64,000 nt of DNA from Membranipora membranacea. Lineage: Eukaryota > Bryozoa > Gymnolaemata > Cheilostomatida > Membraniporidae. The position numbers and the translations under genes were made by a program. Positions 9,604 to 22,366 of this stretch are shown here, piece by piece. Location: assembly GCA_914767715.1 (NCBI GenBank), contig OU612073.1, forward strand, positions 7,378,001-7,442,000, written 5' to 3'. A model generated the notes under the pieces. It was not told the DNA's origin. It saw nothing but the letters and a program-made list of their open reading frames with translations, and did not search any database. Position 1 is the first letter of the stretch. Every line of letters starts with the position of its first letter.

Positions 9604-12600
9604 ATGCAGTTGACATTTACCACAGCAAACGATGATTTATTTACTCTGGAAGTTCCCAAAGATATTGAGATAGAAAACCTCAAGGTATGTTGTTGTTATA
9701 GATGATGAACTTGAAATAGTACTCATCAGGATGGTCATAGTAAAGCCAGCTCCTAGTTGTTAAGTCGAATGAGTTTATCAATAAATAACCAAAATGTAGT
9801 GGTCACCGTGATCTTATAATGAAGTATTTAAATGTAGACCTGAGTTTAAACACAAAAGATATACCGCAGAATTGAAGTTTAAAGAAAAGTGATTATAACA
9901 TGATTGCATGCAAAAAAGTCTCAGCCTGGGATACCACACAGGGAAGTCTTTTCTAATCTAAGGTCTGATGCATGCTCTGTAAAATTGTTTGAAAGGGACT
10001 CGGGTCCTGATCCTTATAACTTTATGGATAGGCCTACCACTAACTGTGTTCATACTCACCAGCAAACATCCTCACAAGGAGGTCTGGACTGCAATATGTT
10101 TATGATGTTGATCCCTTCTTCCACAGGCATATTGCGAGGTTGAGAGTGGGATTCCTTCCACAGACATAGTATTGAAGTTTAATGGTAACTCCCTCACTGA
10201 TGATAAGAAAACGGTAGAACAGTATGGTATAGGAGAGGGGGACATGATCTTCTTACAAAGAGGTCGAGGAGCGAACCCTGGTATGTATATTGTGTACTGT
10301 GTTTCAAGCTGTTCTATAGGCCTATGATGCACAACACATTCACAGCTAAACGGCGGCTTATTAATTAAATATATCCGTATGAGACTGAGCCAGTAATTAT
10401 CCCAATAGTGCGATTTTTGGGAAACCTGGTTCACTGGTGAGAGCTCACATGAGGTCATGTTGCTGTGAGAGCTCACTAGGATGATCTTGTGAAGTAATGA
10501 ATAATACCATTTTTTGTAACTAGGTGGTGTGGAGTCTGGTGAACAATGACTGTCTATCTAATTATTCATCTTTTGCATTTAAGTATGCCACAAAAGTGCT
10601 GTTATTGTGCTCTAAACTGACTTAGTTGTGTGTAACTGGCCCCGTATACGTTACAAGAAGTGGCTTTCAACACAGCAGATCAGATTGACAATTAACACTT
10701 GCTGGAATCTAACTGTTCCTTTATTAATCGTTGGATTTGAGTAAACTATGATGCTGCATAAAAACTCTGTAGTCTCTTGTATACGTTGTCAGTAGTATTC
10801 TTTGGTAGCTTGTTTGATATGACAAACGGTTAGATAAAATGACAGCGATCTGTGTCAAGTGAGCACTATTTAGTAAACTGAATTCTAGATGAGTAAGTCA
10901 GTGCTTTTTATATGGTGGTTGTTGTTACTGTACCAGGATTATTGAATCATCAAAAATAATAGAAAAGGTAAAAATAGGGCTTGATAGTGTCACAATGTTT
11001 GGAAATTGATTCACGCTGGACAATGAGACTCAAAAACAAGGCTAACATAACCGGACACACCGGACACACTGAGGCAGCCACCACACTGTAACAGCTGTGG
11101 TCACACAAAGGACTGCAAATCACCCAGAGATGTGCGGACAGTAATGAATCAACATGTTTTGCAATTGGGAATCAAAACACTAAAATAAAGCTGTTTCCCT
11201 GTTTTGTGCTAAATGTAAATAAAAGGTGAATAATCATGTAAGGGAACAGATACTTGTTTACATTGTGTGCGATCGACGTTTGCTCTGAGAATGGCGCAAG
11301 CAAAGATCAGCTGTACAGGTATTTGCTCTGAGAATAAAGGAAGCTGTGTAGGCAGTTATATCATGGTCTGCGAATTGTTATGGTCCGTATCCTCCTTCAC
11401 TTATGAACTATTTCCATTTTCCAGCTGGTGTTGGTGGTGTACCACCGATAGATTTCAGTGGTATCCGAGCTCCCGGTGCCAGTACATCTCGTGGTCCAGC
11501 TCAACCACGCAGTGGCTCTCAGCAAGCTGGTCAGGGAGTCCAGCAGGTCGACCCCTATGTTCTGAGAGAGATGCTGAAATCTAGTCCTCATGAGGTGGCA
11601 CTACTCAGACAGAATAACCCAGACCTAGCTGATGCCCTCAACAACTCAAATCCCGGTTGGTTTATACCACTGATATGTTATATATGGATGAGTGGAACAT
11701 ATCTGACCCTGAAAAAATGTATGGCTATTTATGTAAGGTTGCTTGACCTCTTTTCTTATCTTTGATTGGTCCACAAGTTCTGAATTTTATTATAGATCCT
11801 TGTAAACTTATTGTTTTGTCATGTATTTTACCACTGATCCATAAATTAATATCAATGGTAAAAATGATACCTGTCCCTATATATGACACATTTCATGCTA
11901 TAAGAACTGCTCTTTTTTATCATAAGTATATGCCAGAATGCAAGTCGGTGAAGTAGAATTGAGGAAAGTTGTCTCCTCATTGATATAAGTTGGAAAACTC
12001 CAAATTGGGGTTTACTATCATACTGCTACCGAGTAACCCTCTCTGCATACTCATATGAACAGATGGGATAGTTCTCTTTTGTCTTATTCTGCTATTTCAA
12101 GTATTCAAGTATTCAAGTATTCTATAAACAATCTCCTTTTTTGCATAGAATAACTGGATTGTTGGTGTCACTGATAACATGTGTTATCATAATCAATGTC
12201 CACAATCTAGACCAAACAACAAGCCTAGGGAGCATTGATGTGATTTTATGTGAAACCCGATTCCCAACAATAGCTTTGTTGACTGTTCAAATGCAGAGGA
12301 CAAGGGTTAGTGTATTGCAAACGTCGAATCGCTCAATGACAAAAAGCACTATTTTCCAGTTCAGATATTATATATGCTTATGAGTAATACCATTAATACA
12401 TGTCGATACAGTTGTCATGATATATTTTCCGTTGACTGTAGACGAGTTTGCTAGGGTGTTTAAGAGACAGGCTGATGAGAAGAGAAGAAGAGATGCTGAT
12501 CAGATGGCTCTACTCACTGGTGATCCATTCGATCCAGAGGCAAGCTATAACCTTAGATCTAAAACACTATATCACCCCTATTATTATAGTCGAACTGCCA

Positions 12601-15600
12601 GACATTAAAATGTTTGATTATGTATAAAAATATGCCAATTTGAGATTGAAATTGCAAAATTTATGTTGAAAAAAACAGATGAATTGAAAAAAATAACTGT
12701 CAAGCAATTCGTGCAATCTACTGCACTTTCATTCAGGTTAAGTTTTAAATACATAACTTAATAGCCATAAGCTAAAATTTAAACCTATAACCTAAAAAAT
12801 TTTGTCGTACACAGGTACAAAGGCGAATAGCGGAAGCCATTCAACAGGAGAATGTAAACGCTAATATGGAAGCAGCCATGGAGTTTGCTCCGGAGAGTTT
12901 CGGTCAAGTTCACATGTTATATATTAACTGTAAGGTTAACGGGCACTCTGTCAAAGCATTCGTAGACTCAGGTAAGTGACAATTAATGCTATGGTGAATT
13001 TACGGATATTTGGACTTGATTTTCATTCAATGATTGGTGCGGATATTAAAACAAAATAAAATTCACGAATGGGGCCCAAGTGCGCAGTATCGGAGCTAAT
13101 CGACGCGGCAGGGCCGTGTGTCTCTAGCCGTTTTAGTTGGGTTTAATGAATGAAGTTATTAAGGGATTAAACTTTTGGCTACTCCAGTGAGTCTGGCAGT
13201 GTTGCCGATATGTCTGTGATCGAATTATTTTTTTAGGCTGAAGTTTCTAAACGAGGAATTTTGTGTGATGTCCAAAGGCTGATTCTTAAATTAAAGTCAT
13301 GCATACTAGGTACTGAAAAAGTTGATTTGGATATCAGTGTAGGAACTGATGGCTGATTTCATTTTCATCTTGTTAGGGTTTGTGGTCGCAGTCAAATTGC
13401 GCCTCCCAAAACTTTTTTTCACATATTATGTCCTCAGTTTGTTTCGTCCAAACGTATGTACTCATTTTTGGTATGCCCACAATTTCTAATTAGTACACTT
13501 CTGCTGTATAATTTAGTCAGATCAATGTACAAATCCAACAAATTAGATGTCACATATTGATAATATATAATAATACATATAATAATACGATACTTTACAT
13601 TGTAGGCGCACAAATGACTATTATGAGTAAAGCGTGCGCACAGAGATGTAATATAGGTCATCTTATGGATAAAAGATGGGCTGGTATAGCTAAAGGTGTA
13701 GGTGTACAGAGAATACTCGGTCGAGTGCATATGTGTAAGTAAACGAAAGGTCACCAAGGTCTTATGAACTATGATAGCCTGTCTGTACAAGCTTTGTTGC
13801 TGAGAGGGTTATGTTTGTCAAGACATTGGTTCTTTGGCGCATCGGCACATATTTTTACTTCAAATAAGAGTTATCTCCTTTTTGTCAGACAACTATTTTA
13901 ACAGTATAGTTGACTCAGCCATCTGCGTTAACATTGATTGATTCGCCAAACTTCAGCCGGAAAGATTTTTTTCTTACATAAGTTGGATGAATTTCATAGT
14001 ATAAACAAATATGAAATTTTATTTGCTATGATATAACTTAACTGAATGAGTATAAAGCTACAATTTAGTATGGGCGGTGACCGTAACCCGAACCTGATAA
14101 TACACGATTCGAACCACTGTATCAACCCCCCCCCCCCTTCATTTAAAATCTTCATAGAGCAAGTGATCACAGGTCATGGATACTTTGAGACCTCATTAAT
14201 ATCTCAATGTAATTCGATTTCTCTCTATTTTACAGGTAATATTTCAATAGCTCAGGATCATTTACAATGCTCATTTTCCATATTAGAAGAACAACCAATG
14301 GACATGTTATTAGGATTGGATATGCTTAAACGACATCAGGTATGCTGTGGCATCATGTATCAACATGAGGAAAAACGTAGTCAGTTTTTTTCTAGCTTGA
14401 GTACCTAAGTTATTTTGCTCGGAAGTTATTGTGCACATCATATTGTGCACATCATATTATCGGTCAAAACAGCTCAGGCACTCAAGCTAATATTATCCAG
14501 ACATTCATCAGTGTTTTCAGTGTTTGTTATAGTTTTCTCTTTTTTTATCTAAGGCTGAAGGTGGTTGATGAGTGGCACTCATGACTTGGAAACCACGTAG
14601 CCACTATAAAACCTTTTCCATACCGGCACATCAGCGCCAACCCTGACAGACAGCAATATTATTATATTATTTTCTTTTTTTTAAAGTGTTAATAATTTAA
14701 AAATATACAGATAATGGAAAAGTGCCGTTTCAAGCATTACTCACAAACCCATAGTTAGGTATCAGAGTTGAGGCAAGTCAGCTGTGATTCTAATCATTTG
14801 ACAATTTTCTTGTGATTCGAATTATGTGCCTCTGATAGCAGAATAAACTTGACTCGATTTGTTCTCTGAAAATTTAAGAGCGATTTGACTGGATTAGACA
14901 ATCTTTAAGGTGATCCGGTATGATTTCAAATCGCTCAAAAGTTATTTGCATCAACTCTGTTTGGCGTTACAAAAACCATACTCTCATTTTTTACGCCTCA
15001 GTGTTACATCAATATTAGTATTTTTCTGTGTTTCAGTGTTGCTTAGACTTAAAGAAGAATGTGTTAGTGATAGGTACTACAGGCACAGAGACCCCGTTCC
15101 TACCAGAATCAGAACTTCCTGAGTACGCCAGGCTAAACCGCTCAGCCAGCAGCTCCGAACAAGAGAGAGACATGGCTGAGGCCATGCTCAGGTCTCAAAA
15201 TGAACTCGGTAAGTGTTAGCCGCAGATCTGAGAGGCAATTGTAGGCACGCCCCTCCCCACCACACAAGGATGTCTTAAAATGAAGTCGGTAAGTGTTAGC
15301 CTCAGAACTGAGACACACTGGTGACATGATACACATTGTATGTATATCTCAGATCAATAGAGAGTGAACTAATTCACTTAGGTGGAGTATCATCAAGGCA
15401 TTCGGAGTGACTATTCGTCGCCAATTTTATTAATTAGGGGAAGGAACATGTTAGGTACTCGTACTAAATTGACTCTAACGATCAGAGATACACATGTTAA
15501 TAGTGTGTAGTCTTGATGTCAGTGTGGAACTGAGAAGCAAGGGTAGAGAATATTACTACGGCAAGCCCCTCCCCTCCCTCCCCACAAGGATATTATTGAC

Positions 15601-17356
15601 CACATGATAACTTTGAACCAAACTTGACTTTTAGTTTGTGCAATTTGGTTTTGGATGATTTCATTCTGACATTTTGATTTTTCTATCATGCCACAATGAT
15701 TGCAGTGGGACAAGTCCCCTGACATTATCAAATGGAAATTCAATAGTTTGGTTTATTTTTCGTATTAATTCTACCTTGCTGAACTTGACTTGGTAGCTTC
15801 AGATTTTGAATTTGTTGTATAGGTTGCGTTAAATTCTGATATACTTCTTGGAGCAGAAAATGTTGATTAAAAAATGGTAATCTTTCAGTTAATCATAGTA
15901 ACAAGAGGGTGCAATATTTATTTTCCTCATATCAGCTCCCCTAAGACAAACAAATCTTCTTTATTATGTTTGCTTTAGACTCCATCATTATCTAACACTA
16001 TATGAGATAAACAATCCAACTCAAAGCTCTTTTTCCAACTCCAGATGTTTTTGAAACATTTTCGGGATGGCGATCGCGGCCGTAGGCGGTCGTTAACGAC
16101 CGCCTACGGCCGCGATCGCCATCCCGAACGCTTTTAAGGGCTGGCTGTGGTATATGCCATAATGGTCATTCGTGATTTAGGCAACGGGTTCAGCTCTATT
16201 CCAATTGCCTCAGTACACTGAATTGACAAATGCAAAATCTATCATAATCTTGAACCTAAAAGTTGTTTGATCATCATATCATCGCTTGCATTTGATACCG
16301 TTCAGATGTGATCGCAACAAAAGTAGTCAACGTAGTCAACCGCGTCCTTGAGAAACTGTGCTTTTTCAGATCTAGATGCAATTGTGCAAAAAGTACTAAA
16401 GCTTTCTTCACACATATCAATAAGTGCATCTTATATGCTTCCAACGCATATGATGAGAAAAATATTGCTGAAAACTGTATATGCCCTGGTGATGAACTAG
16501 CACAGGTTAAATGTGTGGCTGTGTTTCAATCTTCTTCAGTAACCTACTATATTACCTGTCAATATGGACTAGGGGTTAGAGCATGGTTGTCTCTAGATCA
16601 GCCAGCCCTGGGTTTGGTAACGAGGCCGTGGATTTATTCGGCTGACCTTTTAAGTCCCTGTTGATCAGTAATTTAAATAATGAAGAGTAGCACCATCATG
16701 GCGGAACAAGTTAAAGTTGGCAGTACCAGCACTGACAGATCCAGCCTTGGAGCATCCCTTCATTCTGAGTTCATAACTGGCTGTGACTGAAGAATGGTTT
16801 TGAGAACTGGTAGCTCATGCGCCACTATAAATATAATACACCTAAGTTGTTTCAACGCATAAACATACACCCCCCTCCCCCCCCCAGGATACTCAAATAT
16901 TGAGGGTTTGCCTACAGCAACAATAACCTCATTACCTGTATTAGCTCATATATGCACTCTCAAGACAATACGTGTACCCTGCTCCAGGGTGATCTTGCCG
17001 TCGTTAATGAGGTAAAACTGTGGTTGCACTTTTTTCTGATATTGATCCTATTCTCCTCTCTTCCTATAGCCTCTGGCGCCTCCTCATCTAGTCCTGCTGC
17101 AGCTTCTACCTCCTCAGGACCTCGACCCGCTGCAGCAACCTCGAGACCATCAAACTCCGGAGAGACTACTGGCAGAGCAGCCGATACATCACCAGCGACA
17201 GCTGCCCATCCACCAGCACTGGTGAATAGACTCATGACACAAGTGGCTAACGCCACACGAGAACAGGTCAGAGAGGAGCTAACTAAAGCGGGAGGCAATG
17301 AGGAGCTAGCATTGATGAATCTACTAGCTCGGTCTATAAACTTCCCTAAAAAATAA
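9604..17356 (+). CDS. DDI2: DDI1/DDI2-type ubiquitin-shuttling aspartic protease
   Basis: Nine coding exons chain in phase: 9604-9684, 10127-10280, 11425-11655, 12442-12539, 12815-12971, 13606-13734, 14236-14339, 15037-15208 and 17070-17356. They total 1413 nt (470 aa plus TAA). Domains: N-terminal ubiquitin-like fold (residues 1 to about 78, from MQLTF); a helical region (DPYVLREML...); a retropepsin-like protease with active-site FVDSGAQMT (D at about 239) and the [11 protein letters not shown] flap/dimer segment; a low-complexity Ser/Ala/Pro linker; and a C-terminal UBA-like helix bundle (about 430-465). The family acts in cytosol and nucleus, binds polyubiquitin and the proteasome, and cleaves substrates such as NRF1-type factors. 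Intron 5 splits the DSG glycine codon. Exon 4 appears to use a GC donor (GAG|GCAAGC). Any 5' UTR exon was not identified. Confidence 0.93.
16061..16128. repeat. Perfect 68-bp GC-rich palindrome
   Basis: Every base from 16061 to 16128 pairs with its mirror around the central GTTAAC, with no spacer. The arm contains GGCGATCGCGGCCGTAGGCG and is far more GC-rich than its surroundings. It lies in the last DDI intron. No target-site duplication is evident. It could be a foldback element end-pair or an assembly artefact. Confidence 0.85.
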
Positions 17357-19611
17357 GGATACAGACTCGGACACAACCAAAAAGGCACAGATTGATATCA
17401 GATTTTAGTGAAAAGTAATGTGGTCGTATCATTGACATCGGTCATCGTTAGCTAACACCATAGACTTAAATACTATTATTATATTATGTCTATGGGTAAC
17501 GTAAAAAAGTCTTTCTGTTTTTTATTCCATCATCTACAAATGTGAATGTTTGGAATATTTGAATCAAAACGATGCACTTCATGTTGGTAATATACACATC
17601 CTCAAAACCATACAATTATTGATTGTGTTTTTTTCATCAACTTGAGTTGTTATAACTCTATTTATATCCTGCCTATGCAATACAACATGTCAGATACATA
17701 ATATATGTATATATATAGCCTATGACTGAATATGAATAGCATATGGATATGCAATAGCCTATGATTTAATGTACTTGAAATGCTAGTCCCTGTGGCAATA
17801 GAATGAAAACAAGATTGTACTTAATTAATTCAATATCCTGCTGTTAGGTTTGACGCTTTTAACTGAATATTACTCTTGGGAGGAGTTTTGATAGAGAAAG
17901 GACAAGATGGTTGATGTTTCTGATTTGAGTGTGAAAGCCTCTAGAAATTTAGAATTTCTTGCGGCTTGCTGTAGTTTGGTGTCCATGTCCTTCCAAGTTT
18001 TTGGTATCCCAGACATCTGCTTGAGACGGATAGTACAATCACACTGTGACTGTATATATATTGGAAAGTACGGCTGTTCATGTTCTTTCAGGCAATACCT
18101 ATCAATAATGAGCGGGTATAAAAGGCCCAGTCAGCGTAACATGGCCTTGAAAGGCATTCATGTTTTGTTCATGTAAGTGCTGATGATAATCAAAAGCTCA
18201 ATCATTCAACTTGGCAGCATTGAACACAAAATAGAAATTGATCTAAACTGAACTATGTTAGCTTTAGTTTTGCTGAATTTTTAATGACACGGTTAACCCA
18301 GACTAGCCCCTCCAATGCTATGCAATAGAATGACATGGGGCTAAAATAATTCTTTATTTAGTTTGTATCAATTACCATGGAGCATATAGATTGATAATCA
18401 GCTGGAATGCTGTGCCATAAAAAACAACTAATGGATTTTGTCTCACTTATCAAAAGTTTATTGATTAGTAAAAACTGCTCTCAAGTACTTCCATGTTCAG
18501 CTAAAACAGGATAGAACGTAATTTATCTGAGTTGAGGCTGAACAATGTGACACTGCCTGCCAAAGAAATTAAGACGGTAGACTATTGCCAGCTCGCTGGC
18601 AATTGGCAATTGGCATCAGCCTCCCAAATATGCATAATGCAAAATAAGGAGCAAGTATATAGCTTGCTGTGCACCAGTTAGATTCTTCCGAGTTACATTA
18701 CCCAGGTCTAACATTAGGTTGTACATGGGACACACAAGCAATGACTGCGAGGCTTATTCTCCATTGGTTATCAGGCCTTTTATACATGAGTTGTGATGAA
18801 AATTATTTTCTTCATTTGCGATGTTACCAATTTTCCTTGTAGCTGTTGTGATAGTTGTATTTACCACAACAACAGAGTTCCAGCCATTTTTTTTACGAGA
18901 AATGTAGCTGACAGTTCAATTTATAGTTGAATACATAAAGCAGTGGGTTCTTTTGGTATCAAGATACTGAGATGACCCAATACTTTCCAGAGAGCCCATA
19001 ACAGCACCCCAAACTTTAAATCTCATCAACAGCAAGTGTTAGCCTTGCTACACAGCCACTTTTGTGTTGCATAAAAAAATGACTATGTGTCAAGGCTAGG
19101 CAAATAAAACTTGCCGGTCACTCAAGGTCGCTCAATTAGCCTCATCTGGGTCAATAAGAAGATCACAATGCTATAGGACAGTTTGATGCCAGTTTCACCT
19201 ATAGTTCACTGCTAATTCAAGTACAGTGATGGAAAAAAACGAATTTTCATTTCCCTCGGGATCAGGAATAATTATTTGATTACACCAAGCTTAAACCTAC
19301 TACACTTCTCTACTGAGCCACTATCAAGTTAAAATGAGATGTACTTTGTAAGGATTTTTATTTCTGCTGAATGTAGTTTAAAAATTAAAATCAGTGCGTA
19401 CATATGTCAATGCAATGTCAGTCACAAGTGATACATAAAATATTTTAAAAACGGCTTGTATAAAAAATATAGTCTAATGGAAATGAAAAGCAAATAAGAG
19501 CCTGTCTAGTCATTTGTCTGATTAGGTTATCTTAATCACTTTACGGGTGCAACTCCCCGAGCCCGAGCGACAAAGTTATCCTTGCCAGGTCTCGGTGACG
19601 GAGGGGACAAC
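17357..19611. other. DDI 3' UTR/flank and spacer before CD225 gene A
   Basis: No supported coding exon. The 3' UTR of DDI must lie in the first few hundred bases; I did not find a confident polyadenylation signal. From about 18370 onward the DNA is matched by 25235 onward in unit 2. The part 17357-18365 has no counterpart in unit 2 because of the deletion there. It includes a small foldback at 17459-17494. Confidence 0.5.
17459..17494. repeat. Small foldback, CATAGAC...GTCTATG family
   Basis: A 36-bp element with CATAGACTTA and ATGTCTATG ends and an AT-rich loop, in the DDI 3' flank. Flanking duplication is weak (TAAC on both sides). Confidence 0.5.
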
Positions 19612-22100
19612 TTAGAAGACAACGATGGAGTAGATCATGACCATAATCCAGCCCAGAACTCCGAGGACTGTTCCAGCTATGTTCAGACCAAGCGCTACAG
19701 AACCATGGCTACGTGCATCCTCCCACTGTCCTGTAATCAAAATAATCAAGTTCACAATCAGCGCATATAACAACAGAAAGGTTTCTTGAAAGATTTCCAG
19801 CACAGAAGAAAACTTAACAGTGTTTGGTAATACCCTCAAGTTCATGTAAGTTATTAAATCGTCTGCACATGAATTCTCAAGACAAACTCTTTGTTTAGCC
19901 ATTCCCAGTCATCAGTTGTACAAGTACCCCAAATTGGGTCTTCCACATATGAGGCTAATCACATCTCTCAGTACATCCCTATGTTGTTAGTTATTAATTC
20001 CTCAAAACTATTGCTATTGCCAATAATCTTTGCTAATGACATAGTCTAAGTGCTCAGACTCCAAGGCGCAGGGAGTTACTTGCGCACACTATCAAACTCC
20101 TCTTGAAAGATAGTTGAGAGGAGTTTGATAGTGTGCGCAAGTAACTCCCTGCGCCTTGGAATCTGAGCACTTAGACTACTAATGACGTGTCATTGAAAGG
20201 ATTAAGTTGTTTGATGACCCACATCTCATTGTTTTATATGACTGGCCAGTGATCAACAAACCCCTAAAGCGATCACTGCACATTTTGTAGAAATAATCAG
20301 CAGTAGGTAGCTGTTGTCAAAAAGCACAGCTTCATTTCATTTGAAAAAAATCAAATACATGTACAAAGTTTACAAACGTCAAGCTTTTAGATTTATAACG
20401 ATAAGCCTAATCATGATCACTTTGATATGGCAGCACAGCTAGTTACCAAATACGCTGCTCTAGCATTCACTAATGGCTGCATTGCTGTTACTGATCGCTC
20501 TTTGATTAAGGTTGGCATCCTCTGCCAACTTTGACAGCTGCTGCTTGAGCAATGTACTGATCAGCAAAATTGGCAAAACTTCCTCATACCGCCGAGCTAA
20601 TGTCTGTCTGGCTATGGTATCAGTGTTGATATTGAGGTACTTGCTATTGCGTAGGTTTATGGCTACTGATATCACATTCAACTCTAGTCTTTGCAGTGCT
20701 TGGGGGTAAATATTTGCTTTATATTAAGTATCCTTGACATTGGCGATAAGCTCATTCTGTCAACTGATAACAACTTGGTTTTTGAGTTTGCAAACAGGCT
20801 AAAATCACTCCAGTGATGGATAGGCATAGGATAAGAATCCACTTCCCCGTTGGGAGTCGCTTCCCATCTTGAAATAATTTATAGTGACATGATCCTATCA
20901 GTATCTAATTATCAACATTACCGCTCAATAGAATGTAAATTATTGGTTCTAAAATCATATCACCCCTGGCCCACTGCCGTGTGACTAGCCCACAGGAAAT
21001 ATTTAAAATTTGTACTTTTGAACGGTGTCTGTATGTGTGTTTTGATTTCAGAAATAATGATTTATCATGATTATGCATCAAACTTAATAAATACATATCT
21101 TATATCCCCTCTACCCCCCTCCTTCTGGTAAAGAAATGATAAGATCTGTTCAGATCAGGACCATAAATACAGGTCTACTGTGTGCTTGCATACAATATGA
21201 AGTTCCCCTCTGCCTCTTCGAAATAGGAGTAGCCGGCAACAGCGGGCAAGAGTATAGGTTATCTACCCTACACAAGCCACATGAGTTTAAGGGGCCTGTT
21301 AAATAGGGCTGTCAAATAAGGCCTAGAGTATAGAAAAAAAGAGAATCTTACCAGTGCTTTTGCTGCTGCGGCTGAGAACTGAGAAAATGACAGCCATGAG
21401 TCCGAGGATGGGACACAGCAGACACAGGTTGAAGATTGACCAGACGAGGTGATCCTTGATGGGCTGACCATTGTAGGCGGCTGGAGCAGCCATTATAACG
21501 GTAGTATGCTGCTGTCCCTGTGGATATGGCTGGTAGTTATTCATAGACTGAGCATTCTGCTCGTAGGCCGCTGTAAAGGAAATGAACAAAATTATACAAA
21601 GCTGGTTAGTCAATTCAAGGCATCGTTTTCACTCGAAAGAAGCAAAGATATAAAAATTTGATGTCCCTTCTTGCTTTTCACCAAGGAGTAAAAGAGCTTC
21701 ACATTTTGGACTGTACGACATATCATCCAGACAAATTCAGTGATATTAATTCTCATTCATTTTTAGATCCAAACAAACTTTCTGTAACTGCATGAAATCC
21801 CTAATAATTTTTTGGCTTTTCATTTAATTTTTAGATAAAGATGGGGCACGAGAAAATACTTACATGTGACGTATTGTTGTTGTTGCTGCTGTCCCTGTGG
21901 GTATGGCTGGTAGTTATTCATAGACTGAGCATTCTGCTCGTCGGCCGCTGTAAAGGAAATCAACAAAATCATACGAAACTGGTTAGTCAATTCATGACAT
22001 CGTTTTCACTCGAAAGAAGCAAAGATATAAAAATTTGATATAGATGGGGCACGAGAAAATACTTACATGTGACGTATTGTTGTTGTTTGGTGTTCGACAT
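19612..22100 (-). CDS. CD225/dispanin (IFITM-like) membrane protein, copy A
   Basis: Four exons on the - strand: 22100-22067, 21947-21864, 21570-21352 and 19730-19612 (456 nt; 151 aa plus TAA), with AG/GT borders and agreeing phases. After a Gln/Tyr/Pro-rich cytoplasmic N-terminus comes the CD225 signature: KDHLVWSIFN (about 78-87), a cysteine-bearing first hydrophobic segment (LLCPILGLMAVIFSV), a conserved loop (SRSSKSTGQWEDARSHGS), then the second membrane helix (LGLNIAGTVLGVLGWIM). Family members alter membrane fusion or trafficking; the role here is unknown. Exon 2 is absent from copy B and looks like a hybrid of exons 1 and 3. The frame stops right after helix 2 (VVF-stop), whereas copy B reads on for about 32 residues. 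Confidence 0.85.
20042..20178. mobile_element. Foldback MITE-like element (TAGTCTAAG family), copy 1
   Basis: A 137-bp near-perfect inverted repeat. The termini are TAGTCTAAGTGCTCAGA and TCTGAGCACTTAGACTA, with a short loop near 20105-20117. Flanks CTAATGACA (20033-20041) and CTAATGACG (20179-20187) form a 9-bp direct repeat with one mismatch. Unit 2 has a single CTAATGACC at 26860-26868 and no insertion, which gives the empty site. It lies in the long intron of CD225 copy A. Confidence 0.9.
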
Positions 22101-22366
22101 GACTGCTGTTTTCTTTAGGAATTAGATGTACTGTAAAGTAAATTGCTTTGTGAGATTTTTTCAATCCTATTGCTTCGCTTATAGCGAAAACTGATCAAGT
22201 GAAGCTTGTTTGAAGGAATAATTATTGCGTTACCCAAACCTGACTGTAATGCATGGAAAGAATGACCTCTTTGTGCTAATAGGCTTTCTATAGGCTTATC
22301 ATTGAGCTAGCTGTGTAATAATACAGTGAAACTATTGTGAATGCAAATTCCGAGAAAGCATTTTAC

